A DNA stretch of 64,000 nucleotides from CBDCUC01 sp965222485. GTDB lineage: Bacteria; Pseudomonadota; Alphaproteobacteria; Rhizobiales; Hyphomicrobiaceae. Shown here in pieces: positions 8,235 to 16,741 of this stretch. Both the position numbers and the translations under genes were made by a program. Each line of letters opens with the position of its first letter. The stretch's first letter is position 1. The stretch covers positions 310,001 to 374,000 of the forward strand of contig CBDCUC010000039.1 of the NCBI GenBank assembly GCA_965222485.1, written 5' to 3'. Under the pieces are notes generated by a model that worked only from the letters and a program-made list of their open reading frames with translations, was not told the DNA's origin and did not search any database.

Positions 8235-9689
8235 ATGTCAAGCATAGCTGTGCCGCCGCCTGATCAACAGGTCATGGCCAGGTCGGAAGAGATTGCCAAG
8301 GACCTTTTAGGCATCGTTGGACCTGACGGCTTGATCACGGACGAGGACGGCCGACGGGCGTTTGAGACCGATGGGTTGGCGGCCTATACATGCATGCCGT
8401 TGCTGGTGGTGCTCCCTCGGTCCACTGAAGAAGTCTCCAAGGTCCTGCAATATTGCAATGAGCATTCATTGAAAGTTGTTGCCCGCGGAGCTGGTACATC
8501 GCTGTGCGGCGGCGCGCTCCCGGCCGAAGATGCGATCGTCCTCGGCGTGTCGCGCATGAACCGTGTGCTGGATACGGATTTTGAAAACCGGTGTGTGCGT
8601 GTTGAAAGCGGTATTACGAATTCGGCAATTTCCAACGCGGTTGCCTCTGAGGGCTTTTTCTATGCGCCCGATCCGTCAAGCCAAATTGCGTGCACGCTGG
8701 CAGGCAATCTCGCCATGAATTCAGGCGGCGCTCACTGTTTGAAGTATGGTGTCACCACGAACAATGTCCTCGGCTTGAGGGTGGTGCTCATGGATGGTGA
8801 GATTGTGGACATTGGCGGTCCGTATCTCGATGCGGAAGGCTTCGACCTTATGGGATTGCTGATTGGGTCCGAAGGTCAGCTCGGGATCATAACGGAGGCT
8901 ACGGTGCGCATACTGCGGGCCGCTGAAGGTGCTCGACCACTGTTATTGGGGTTCTCAACCGTCGAGGCGGCAGGCCGCTGTGTTGCTGACATCATCTCAT
9001 CCGGCATCATACCGGTCGCCATTGAATTCATGGACAAACCGGCCATCAAAGTTTGTGAAGAATTTGCAGGCGCCGGCTACCCGCTGAATGTCGAAGCGCT
9101 TCTGATCGTAGAGGTGGAGGGAGCCGAGGAAGAGATAACATATCTATTGCAGCGCATTGCAAACATTGCTCAGGCATCGCAACCGGTCACCAGTTATATC
9201 AGTGACAGTAGTGAGCAAAGCGAGAAGATCTGGCGCGGACGTAAGTCAGCCTTCGGCGCGATTGGACGTATATCCGATTACTTTTGTATGGACGGCGTCA
9301 TTCCATTAGGTCAGCTGCCGCATGTGTTGAGCGAGATCTCGCGTATTTGTTCCGGTTACGGGCTGGGTGTCGCCAACATCTTCCACGCGGGCGACGGCAA
9401 CCTGCATCCGCTCATTCTGTTTGATGCAAATAATCCCGACCAGGCCACTGCGGCAGAAGCCGCCGGTGCCGATATTTTGAAGTTGTGCGTCTCTGTCGGT
9501 GGCTGCCTGACTGGCGAACATGGTGTCGGTATCGAAAAACGAGATTTGATGTCCCACCAGTTCAGCGAAACCGATTTGCACGTGCAGATGCGCGTAAAGT
9601 CGGTGTTCGATCCCAAGTGGCTCCTCAATCCCGCAAAGGTCTTTCCGCTTGATGTGCGCAACCCCTCGATTGCGCCGGAAGCGGCCTGA
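8235..9689 (+). CDS. glcD: Glycolate oxidase, FAD-linked subunit GlcD
   Basis: GlcD is the FAD subunit of the GlcDEF complex that oxidises glycolate (or D-lactate) to glyoxylate at the membrane. The 484-residue protein has the FAD_binding_4 (PCMH) domain at about 55-235, with LKVVARGAGTSLCGGALP and DPSSQIACTLAGNLAMNSGGAHCLKYG. The C-terminal oxidase domain follows, with FHAGDGNLHPLIL and GGCLTGEHGVGIEKRDLM, the histidine-rich flavin and substrate region of the family. The ATG at 8235 has GGAGA seven bases upstream. It is first in a three-gene operon with a 12-bp gap to glcE. A D-lactate dehydrogenase role cannot be excluded, but the glcE-glcF context favours glycolate. Confidence 0.93.
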   Translation: MSSIAVPPPDQQVMARSEEIAKDLLGIVGPDGLITDEDGRRAFETDGLAAYTCMPLLVVLPRSTEEVSKVLQYCNEHSLKVVARGAGTSLCGGALPAEDAIVLGVSRMNRVLDTDFENRCVRVESGITNSAISNAVASEGFFYAPDPSSQIACTLAGNLAMNSGGAHCLKYGVTTNNVLGLRVVLMDGEIVDIGGPYLDAEGFDLMGLLIGSEGQLGIITEATVRILRAAEGARPLLLGFSTVEAAGRCVADIISSGIIPVAIEFMDKPAIKVCEEFAGAGYPLNVEALLIVEVEGAEEEITYLLQRIANIAQASQPVTSYISDSSEQSEKIWRGRKSAFGAIGRISDYFCMDGVIPLGQLPHVLSEISRICSGYGLGVANIFHAGDGNLHPLILFDANNPDQATAAEAAGADILKLCVSVGGCLTGEHGVGIEKRDLMSHQFSETDLHVQMRVKSVFDPKWLLNPAKVFPLDVRNPSIAPEAA

Positions 9690-9701
9690 GGAGCAAATAC
9701 C

Positions 9702-10922
9702 TTGAGCCAACTCTTGCGCCCCGCCACCGAGTGGGAACTTCAAAGCATCATTGCCGCTATGGTTGAAAAGCGCGAGCCTGTTGAGGTCGTCGGCGTCGGA
9801 AGCAAGCGCAACGTTGGCCGACCGATGCAAGTGTCTGCCGCCCTCTCCACCTCCTCTATGCGTGGCATCACACTTTACGCGCCTAATGAACTCGTCATGT
9901 CGGTGCGCGCAGGTACGCCACTTGCGCAGGTCGAGGCGGAGTTGGGAGCGAACGGTCAGATGCTCGCCTTCGAACCGATTGATCTGGGCCCCGCGATTGG
10001 ATCGCCCCGGGGCGTACAGACCATCGGCTCCATTTTTGCCACCAATTATTCCGGCAGCCGGCGCATTTCGACCGGCAGCGCGCGCGATCATCTGCTCGGC
10101 ATCAGAGCTGTCAACGGGCGCGCGGAATTGTTCCACTCTGGCGGTCGCGTGATGAAAAACGTCACCGGCTACGATCTGGCGCGCGGGCTCAGCGGAAGTT
10201 GGGGGACATTGGCGGTCATCGCCGAGGCGACATTCAAGGTCATGCCTTGGCCGGAGGCATCGGCAACGCTGATCTACAAGGATCTGCCTGATGATATTGC
10301 AGGCGAGGTCATGTGTTCCTGCATGCAGTTGCCTTATGAGATTTCAGGCGCAGTTCATTTGCCTGCGGGCATCGCCGGACGGCTTGAGCACGAAGAGTTG
10401 CGCGCGCTCAATACGTCCCTTACCGCATTTCGCATCGAGAACTTCGCAAATTCCGTTCCCTATCGTCTGGGCGCAATCAAAGACGCGCTGCGCGTCTATG
10501 GCGAACCAGAGGAATTGGATTCAACCGAAACAGTGAAATTCTGGGAGGAGCTCCGCCGCCTGAGCGTGATGCCATTTGCCGAAACGTGTTTGTGGCGTAT
10601 ATCGACCTCGCCTACGCGTGGCCCTAAAATCGTGGCTGCCATCAAGCGTCATATGACGGTCAATGCGTTTTACGACTGGTCTGGTGGGCTTTTGTGGGTT
10701 GAAGTGCCTGCAAGTGCCGATGCTGGTGCATCCGACATTCGGCGCGCCGTCGCCGTGAATGGTGGACATGCGACGTTGATCCGAGCCAACCCCGACGTAC
10801 GTGCTGCCGTTGAGGTCTTTCAACCGCAGGCACCGATATTGGAACGGCTTGCCCGCGGACTAAAAGAACAGTTTGACCCTTATGGAATATTGAACCCTGG
10901 CCGCATGTATGCCGCCATGTAG
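9702..10922 (+). CDS. glcE: Glycolate oxidase, FAD-binding subunit GlcE
   Basis: GlcE is the second flavoprotein subunit of glycolate oxidase. The protein has 406 residues and starts at a TTG (9702) preceded by GAGGAG overlapping the end of glcD. It carries a shortened PCMH domain with VEVVGVGSKRNVGRP, FEPIDLGP, GSIFATNYSGSRRISTGSARDHLLGIRAVNG and RVMKNVTGYDLARGLSGSWGTLAVIAEATFKVMP, and ends with LKEQFDPYGILNPGRMYAAM, the usual family C-terminus. It lies between glcD and glcF in the same direction with short gaps, so the three subunits are very likely co-transcribed. Confidence 0.92.
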   Translation: MSQLLRPATEWELQSIIAAMVEKREPVEVVGVGSKRNVGRPMQVSAALSTSSMRGITLYAPNELVMSVRAGTPLAQVEAELGANGQMLAFEPIDLGPAIGSPRGVQTIGSIFATNYSGSRRISTGSARDHLLGIRAVNGRAELFHSGGRVMKNVTGYDLARGLSGSWGTLAVIAEATFKVMPWPEASATLIYKDLPDDIAGEVMCSCMQLPYEISGAVHLPAGIAGRLEHEELRALNTSLTAFRIENFANSVPYRLGAIKDALRVYGEPEELDSTETVKFWEELRRLSVMPFAETCLWRISTSPTRGPKIVAAIKRHMTVNAFYDWSGGLLWVEVPASADAGASDIRRAVAVNGGHATLIRANPDVRAAVEVFQPQAPILERLARGLKEQFDPYGILNPGRMYAAM

Positions 10923-11005
10923 GCAGAGCCTTCATAGACAGAACGGTTCCGTGGCATGATAGTTTGACGAGTGCCATGGCCGCTCAGGCGTCGCAACGAG
11001 GACCT

Positions 11006-12382
11006 ATGCAGACCAGATTTTCCCCCGACCAGCTGAAGCAGTCAGAGCTTGCCGAAGCAGAGCAGATATTGCGCCGCTGCGTGCACTGCGGATTATGTAC
11101 GGCCGTCTGCTCCAGTTATGTAATCCTCGGCGATGAGCGTGATAGTCCGCGCGGGCGCATCTATCTCATCAAAGAGATGCTTGAGAGCGACGCCCCCGCC
11201 AGCGCGCAGGTTCAACATCACATTGACCGCTGCCTGACTTGCTTGTCGTGTATGACCACGTGCCCCAGCGGCGTGGATTATATGCACTTGGTCGACATCG
11301 CCCGCGCCCACATCGGAAAGACCCGGCCGCAGCCGTTTAAGGACCGGCTCATCCGCCGGCTATTGTCGCTCATCATCCCTTATCCCGAGCGTTTTCGCCT
11401 AGCCTTAAAGGCGGCGCCGTTGGGCCGCCCGCTACTGGATCTGATGCGCCGAATAGGCCTTCCGGAATTCGCCGCAATGGTCGAGCTGGCGCCCGAAAGT
11501 TTGCCGCCTGCGCCAAAGTTTGAAGGTCCCGGAACGGCCGCGACGGAAGCGGAGCGGCGCGCGCGTGTCATCATGCTGGCGGGCTGTGCGCAACAGGTTC
11601 TGCGTCCAGACATCCACGATGCAACAATCCGTCTGTTGGCACGCCGCGGGGTCGATGTTGTCGTTGCCAACGGAGCCGGCTGCTGCGGTGCGCTGACCCA
11701 TCACATCGGCCAGGAAAAAGATACTCTGGCGCACGTCAAACGCAACATCGATGCCTGGACCCAGCACATCGAACGCGGCAGCATCGATGCCATCATTATG
11801 AACGCATCCGGTTGCGGCACCATGGTCAAGGACTACGGGCACCTTATGAAGGACGATCCCGAGTACGCTGACAAGGCTCGCACAGTGAGTGATCTGACCA
11901 AGGACATTAGCGAGTTTCTGAGCCAATACGATTTGGGCCCGCCAAAGCGATACTCTTCCTTACGCGTAGCCTATCATTCAGCCTGTTCCTTGCAGCACGG
12001 TCAGCGTGTCACGAAGGAGCCCAAGGAACTACTGCACAAGGCAGGCTATTCTGTCGTCGATGTGCCCGAAGGTCATATCTGCTGCGGATCAGCCGGTGTC
12101 TACAACGTTCTGCAACCTCAGATCGCCTCGCAGTTGCGCGATCGCAAAGTGGAAAACATTCGCAGCGCGCGCGCGGATCTCGTCGCCGCCGGCAATATCG
12201 GCTGTATTGCCCAGCTCGGGCCTGCGATGCAGATCCCCATCGCCCATACAGTGGAATTACTCGATTGGGCTTATGGCGGACCCGTGCCGCGTGGATTGGA
12301 AAGTCTGTCGAGCTTTGTCTCCGAAGTCCCTGAAGCGCCGGTACTGGAAGCCGTTGATTATATTGTTTCGGCGGCCGACTGA
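11006..12382 (+). CDS. glcF: Glycolate oxidase, iron-sulfur subunit GlcF
   Basis: GlcF carries electrons from the flavin subunits to the membrane quinone pool. The 458-residue protein has two 4Fe-4S binding motifs near the N-terminus, CVHCGLCTAVC and CLTCLSCMTTCP. Two CCG (heterodisulfide reductase-like) domains follow, with GCAQQVLRPDI, GAGCCGALTHHIG, NASGCGTM and CCGSAGVYNVLQP. ATG 11006 is chosen because GAGGA lies just upstream and the N-terminus QTRFSPDQL matches the family; the frame is open to 10964 but without a better site. It is the last gene of glcDEF; the next operon begins about 107 bp downstream. Confidence 0.93.
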   Translation: MQTRFSPDQLKQSELAEAEQILRRCVHCGLCTAVCSSYVILGDERDSPRGRIYLIKEMLESDAPASAQVQHHIDRCLTCLSCMTTCPSGVDYMHLVDIARAHIGKTRPQPFKDRLIRRLLSLIIPYPERFRLALKAAPLGRPLLDLMRRIGLPEFAAMVELAPESLPPAPKFEGPGTAATEAERRARVIMLAGCAQQVLRPDIHDATIRLLARRGVDVVVANGAGCCGALTHHIGQEKDTLAHVKRNIDAWTQHIERGSIDAIIMNASGCGTMVKDYGHLMKDDPEYADKARTVSDLTKDISEFLSQYDLGPPKRYSSLRVAYHSACSLQHGQRVTKEPKELLHKAGYSVVDVPEGHICCGSAGVYNVLQPQIASQLRDRKVENIRSARADLVAAGNIGCIAQLGPAMQIPIAHTVELLDWAYGGPVPRGLESLSSFVSEVPEAPVLEAVDYIVSAAD

Positions 12383-12421
12383 GCGTTGGGAATTCAACCG
12401 TCAGAAAGCAGCAACAATGAA

Positions 12422-12449
12422 CTGACAGTCACATTGAATGTGGCATGAT
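12422..12449 (+). promoter_or_regulatory. Candidate promoter with internal palindrome for hen1-pnkp
   Basis: A -35-like CTGACA (12422-12427) and a -10-like CATGAT preceded by TGG (12444-12449) are 16 bp apart and would start transcription about 34 nt before the hen1 GTG. Inside the spacer sits a perfect 6-1-6 palindrome, CACATTGAATGTG at 12430-12442. A repressor bound there would block RNA polymerase. This is read from sequence only; neither the promoter nor the regulator is proven. Confidence 0.4.
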
Positions 12450-12489
12450 CCAGGAATGAACGGCGGCTAACTGACGAAGGGGGGATGCA

Positions 12490-14043
12490 GTGCTTCTGAC
12501 AATAACGACGACGCACCACCCGGCAACGGACTTAGGCTATCTGCTGCACAAAAACCCCGAGCGGCTACACGAGATGCCACTGAGTTTCGGCCGCGCTTTT
12601 TTGTTTTATCCCGAAGCCACCGCGGAACGCTGCACGTTCGCCCTGGCACTTGACATTGATCCGGTGCGCCTTGTCCGCGGCAAGGGACCGAGAGATCGCG
12701 GCCTCTTGGATCAATACGTGAGTGACCGGCCCTACGCGGCATCGTCATTCTTGTCCGTTGCAATTGCCAAGACGTTGCGCAATGCGCTTGGTGGGACATC
12801 CAAAGAACGTCCTGAACTCTCAGAACAGGAAATCGCACTCACTGCGACGGTGATGCCATTGCCTGTGAGAGGAGACGAAGACCTGGTGGAGCAACTGTTT
12901 GCTCCCTTGGGTTATGACATCGATGTGCGTCCCATCCCGCTGGATCCGCAGCTCACCTATCTCGGCGAAGCCTGGGACCGATCTGCCTATGTGCGGTTGA
13001 CGCTAAGCGCTCGGTGCCGTCTCCGTGACCTCCTTGCGCATCTATATGTGCTGATTCCCGTGCTCGACCGCAAAAAGCACTACTTCATAGATCGGCATGA
13101 ACTCGACAAACTCATCGCAAAGGGCCAGGGCTGGCTTGCCGACCACCCGGCACGACAATTGATTGCCAGGCGATATTTTGGCGTCAAACGTTCGTGGGCG
13201 CGTGAAGCCCTCGTTCGCTTGTCCGAAGATCCCACCATAGTCGACGAGGTTGAAACGCCGATCGGAACAGGTGAGGCCGCTGCGGCACCGGCCGCCGAGG
13301 GCGATCTAGCGGCGACCAGCGACGAGTCCAACCCTGTCATTTCGGAACCGTCCAAGGATGCAGCGGAAGGCGAATTAGAAAAGCCCATTCGCTTGCATGA
13401 TCAGCGCCTCGACACGGTAACCGCAGTGCTCGTTGCAAAAGGAGCACATCGCATTGTCGACCTCGGATGTGGATCGGGAAAACTGCTCAAGCGTCTGATG
13501 ACAGAAAAGCAGTTTACCGAAATCGTCGGAGTGGACGTCTCTGCCGTAAGTTTGGAAATAGCAGCCAAGCGTCTACGCCTGGAGCGCATGAACGAAAAGA
13601 AGCGCAAGCGGATAAAGCTTCTGCACGGGGCACTCACCTACCGCGATCGACGAGTCGAAGGCTTCGACGCTGCCGCGCTCGTTGAGGTGATCGAGCATCT
13701 CGATCCGGAGCGGCTGGCATCGCTAGAGCGTGTCGTCTTTGAATTTGCCAAGCCAGATATCATCGTCGTGACGACGCCCAACCGCGAATACAACGCAAAA
13801 TTTGAAAGCCTGCCTGCCGGTCAGTTGCGTCATGCCGACCACAGGTTCGAATGGACGAGAAAGGAATTCAATACATGGGCCGCCCCTGTTGCCGAACGCC
13901 ACGGCTATACGGTGGCGATCAGGGGAATCGGCGAAGAGGATCCTGAGTTTGGCTGCCCATCGCAGATTGCGGTTTTTGAACGCACTGAACAGGCCCAGCA
14001 ATCGGCCGAGGCGGGCGTTCATACTGATGCGCGCAAGGACTGA
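12490..14043 (+). CDS. hen1: Hen1: RNA 3'-terminal ribose 2'-O-methyltransferase
   Basis: Bacterial Hen1 methylates the 2'-OH at the 3' end of cleaved RNA so that, after Pnkp sealing, the repaired tRNA resists a second cut. The 517-residue protein has the N-terminal bacterial Hen1 domain (begins LLTITTTHHPATDLGYLLHKNPERLH), which supports ligase activity of Pnkp, then an acidic linker (about 255-300), then a SAM methyltransferase domain. Motif I is VDLGCGSGKLLKRL around 323-336. The manganese ligands typical of Hen1 are visible as E399, E402, H403 and H451, with the family spacing. GTG 12490 has AAGGGGGG just upstream. pnkp follows after 18 bp, so both form one operon. Confidence 0.94.
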   Translation: MLLTITTTHHPATDLGYLLHKNPERLHEMPLSFGRAFLFYPEATAERCTFALALDIDPVRLVRGKGPRDRGLLDQYVSDRPYAASSFLSVAIAKTLRNALGGTSKERPELSEQEIALTATVMPLPVRGDEDLVEQLFAPLGYDIDVRPIPLDPQLTYLGEAWDRSAYVRLTLSARCRLRDLLAHLYVLIPVLDRKKHYFIDRHELDKLIAKGQGWLADHPARQLIARRYFGVKRSWAREALVRLSEDPTIVDEVETPIGTGEAAAAPAAEGDLAATSDESNPVISEPSKDAAEGELEKPIRLHDQRLDTVTAVLVAKGAHRIVDLGCGSGKLLKRLMTEKQFTEIVGVDVSAVSLEIAAKRLRLERMNEKKRKRIKLLHGALTYRDRRVEGFDAAALVEVIEHLDPERLASLERVVFEFAKPDIIVVTTPNREYNAKFESLPAGQLRHADHRFEWTRKEFNTWAAPVAERHGYTVAIRGIGEEDPEFGCPSQIAVFERTEQAQQSAEAGVHTDARKD

Positions 14044-14061
14044 GGGAGAGCCGAGCCAGTC

Positions 14062-16638
14062 ATGCAAATTACAATTCCTGATTTCTGCCTAGTGGTTCTC
14101 ATTGGCTCGTCAGGGTCAGGCAAATCAACATTTGCAAGCCGTTATTTTTTGCCCACCGAGGTTGTGTCTTCAGATGTCTGCCGCGGCATCGTTTCAGATG
14201 ACCAGAACAGCCTTGACGCTACGAACGACGCATTTGCCCTTGTGCACATGATCGCCGAGACGCGGCTGAAACGGCGCAAACTAACCGTGATCGATGCAAC
14301 CAATGTGCGCCGCGAAGATCGCGCACACCTTGTGCAGATCGCCCGCAAATATCACGCTCTATCCGTCGCCATTGTCCTCAATCCCGGTGAAGATATCTGC
14401 CATGAGCGCAACGCGGAACGCCCCGATCGGCAATTCGGCCCACACGTCGTTCGAAATCAGACGCGCAGCCTGAAACAGAACATCCGCCACTTGGATCGGG
14501 AAGGGTTCCGTTATGTGTTTGAACTGCGCTCGGTCGAGGACATCAATGCAGTTGACATTGCCCGTACGCCGCTCTGGACGGACAGACGCAATGAGCACGG
14601 CCCATTCGACATTATCGGTGACGTGCACGGTTGTGCCGATGAGCTCATCACCCTATTGGGCGAACTGGGTTATAACGTTGAGTTGGAAGGTGATGGCGAA
14701 TCACGACGCGTGATCTCATCGACACCGACCGGACGGCGCGTGATCTTTGTCGGAGATCTGGTTGACCGCGGTCCGAACTCCCCGGATGTTTTGCGCATCG
14801 CCATGCACATGGTGGCTGAAGGCCATGCCTTGTGCGTTCCAGGCAATCACGATGAAAAGCTTCTGCGTTGGCTAAACGGACGCAAGGTCAGAGTTGCGCA
14901 CGGCCTGGAACAGACCATTGAACAGCTGGAGCAGGAGCCACCAGCGTTCCGTGAAGAGGTGAAGGCATTTATCAAGGGTCTTGTTTCGCATGTGTGGCTT
15001 GAGGACGGTCATTTGGCCATTGCCCATGCCGGCATACGCGAGGAAATGATCGGACGCTCGTCGGGTGCCGTACGCCAGTTCTGTCTTTATGGCGAAACGA
15101 GCGGCGAGACCGATGAGTTCGGTCTGCCCATACGTTACAACTGGGCAGCAGACTATCGTGGACGCACCTCGATTATTTATGGGCACACACCCGTCCCCGA
15201 CGCGGAGTGGCTCAACAACACACTGTGCATCGACACGGGTTGCGTTTTTGGCGGCAAGCTGACGGCGTTGCGATGGCCGGAAAAAGAGATTGTTTCTGTT
15301 CCCGCCGAGGCTACTCATGCCGAGCCCGTGCGTCCATTTGGTCATCCGCCGGTACGGCCAGGCACCGAAGGGTTGTCCGCGCAGGCCCGCCACGATGATC
15401 TTCTGGACCTGGAGGATGTGACCGGCAGGCGTGTCATCGCAACCTCGCTTGGCCGGACCATCAACGTACATGAAGCCAATGCGGCCGCTGCCTTGGAGGT
15501 GATGTCGCGCTTTGCCATTAGCCCCAAGTGGCTCATCCACTTGCCTCCCACCATGTCTCCATGCGCGACATCAAAGCTGGAAAACTTTCTGGAGCATCCC
15601 GCCGAAGCGTTCGACTATTACCGGCGCGAATCCGTCGGCAAGGTCGTCATCCAGGAAAAGCATATGGGCTCGCGCGCTTTGCTCGTCGTGTGCCGCGATG
15701 AAGCCGCTGCACGCGAACGTTTCGGTGTCACGAATGGTGAAACAGGCGCAGTCTATACACGCACCGGGCGATCGTTCTTCAACCGTCCCGACCATGAGGT
15801 CGAAGTGCTCAGTCGCGTGAGTGCTGCATTGACCGCAAGTGATTTCTGGCAACGCTTCGAAACCGAATGGGTTCTTCTAGATGCCGAAATCATGCCCTGG
15901 TCCGCAAAGGCACAAGGCCTTATTCGCGATCAGTATGCCGCCACCGGCGCAGCAGCCACAGCCGCGCTGGCGGAGGTGACTGACCTACTGCACGTAGGTC
16001 ACGCCAATGGCCAGGATGTTAGCGCTGCCCTTGCCACGTTTTCAGCCCGTAAGGAAAGTGCAGACAAATACGTTGAAGCCTATCGGCGCTATTGCTGGCC
16101 CGTGCGCGGGATCTCGGACTATCGCATCGCACCCTTCCATATCCTGGCGAGCGAGGGACGTGTGCACATGGACAAGGATCACCTATGGCATATGGGTGAA
16201 CTGGGCCGGCTGACGTCGTGTGAAGACGAGCTTTTGTTTGCAACGCCACACCGCGTGGTCGATCTTGCCAACGAGCACGAGGAGCAAGACGCGATAGACT
16301 GGTGGCGTGAGCGCGTAAGCGAGGGTGGAGAGGGCATGGTCGTCAAGCCGCTGGATTTCATCGCGCATGGCTCACGAGGTTTGGTTCAGCCGGCCGTCAA
16401 ATGCAGAGGCCCGGAATATTTACGCATCATCTATGGCCCTGAATACGATGTGCCAGGAAACCTTGAGCGTCTGCGCCGGCGCGGACTGGGTCTGAAGCGT
16501 GCGTTGGCTATGCGGGAATTCGCGCTCGGCCACGAGGCATTGGTGCGGTTTATCGACCGTCAACCATTACGCCGCGTCCACGAGTGCACGTTTGCAATTC
16601 TGGCAATGGAAAGCGAACCGGTGGATCCGCGGCTGTAG
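14062..16638 (+). CDS. pnkp: Pnkp: tripartite RNA kinase-phosphatase-ligase
   Basis: Pnkp heals and seals broken RNA together with Hen1. The 858-residue protein has three modules in the usual order. The 5'-kinase has P-loop GSSGSGKST (15-23) and D38. The 2',3'-phosphatase of the metallophosphoesterase fold has GDVHG (D187, H189), GDLVDRG (about 231-237) and GNHD (N262, H263). The C-terminal nucleotidyltransferase has EKHMGSR with the AMP-accepting K533 and later EGMVVKPL. All catalytic motifs look intact and the length is standard. It is the second gene after hen1 and is followed by a strong hairpin terminator at 16672-16705. Repair of tRNA cut by ribotoxins is known for this family; the local target is not shown. 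Confidence 0.95.
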   Translation: MQITIPDFCLVVLIGSSGSGKSTFASRYFLPTEVVSSDVCRGIVSDDQNSLDATNDAFALVHMIAETRLKRRKLTVIDATNVRREDRAHLVQIARKYHALSVAIVLNPGEDICHERNAERPDRQFGPHVVRNQTRSLKQNIRHLDREGFRYVFELRSVEDINAVDIARTPLWTDRRNEHGPFDIIGDVHGCADELITLLGELGYNVELEGDGESRRVISSTPTGRRVIFVGDLVDRGPNSPDVLRIAMHMVAEGHALCVPGNHDEKLLRWLNGRKVRVAHGLEQTIEQLEQEPPAFREEVKAFIKGLVSHVWLEDGHLAIAHAGIREEMIGRSSGAVRQFCLYGETSGETDEFGLPIRYNWAADYRGRTSIIYGHTPVPDAEWLNNTLCIDTGCVFGGKLTALRWPEKEIVSVPAEATHAEPVRPFGHPPVRPGTEGLSAQARHDDLLDLEDVTGRRVIATSLGRTINVHEANAAAALEVMSRFAISPKWLIHLPPTMSPCATSKLENFLEHPAEAFDYYRRESVGKVVIQEKHMGSRALLVVCRDEAAARERFGVTNGETGAVYTRTGRSFFNRPDHEVEVLSRVSAALTASDFWQRFETEWVLLDAEIMPWSAKAQGLIRDQYAATGAAATAALAEVTDLLHVGHANGQDVSAALATFSARKESADKYVEAYRRYCWPVRGISDYRIAPFHILASEGRVHMDKDHLWHMGELGRLTSCEDELLFATPHRVVDLANEHEEQDAIDWWRERVSEGGEGMVVKPLDFIAHGSRGLVQPAVKCRGPEYLRIIYGPEYDVPGNLERLRRRGLGLKRALAMREFALGHEALVRFIDRQPLRRVHECTFAILAMESEPVDPRL

Positions 16639-16671
16639 CACTGCGAAATCGATATACGTTTGCCAAAAAAC

Positions 16672-16705
16672 TAAGCCGGACCTTCCGCTAAGAAGGTCCG
16701 GCTTA
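16672..16705. terminator. Bidirectional hairpin terminator between pnkp and the next gene
   Basis: A perfect 14-bp stem (16672-16685 with 16692-16705) encloses a six-base loop, CGCTAA. A-rich sequence lies on the left and a short T-rich stretch on the right, so it can stop transcription from both pnkp (plus) and, less strongly, the convergent gene (minus). Confidence 0.8.
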
Positions 16706-16741
16706 TTCATCAATCGTCCGTTGCAGTCTGCCGAAGGCGGC

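Noticed and set aside
9306..10136. 276-codon open frame on the minus strand over glcD/glcE
   Set aside because: It runs antisense across two clear genes and has no recognisable domain.
10951..12449. Ten-base repeat GTGGCATGAT at 10951-10960 and 12440-12449
   Set aside because: The first copy lies inside the glcDEF operon without a good -35 element; the repeat is probably chance.
12422..12455. Sigma-54 promoter (TGGCA at 12441) for hen1-pnkp, as for RNA repair in E. coli rtcBA
   Set aside because: The GC of the -12 element is not at the needed distance from GG; the sigma-70-like boxes fit better.
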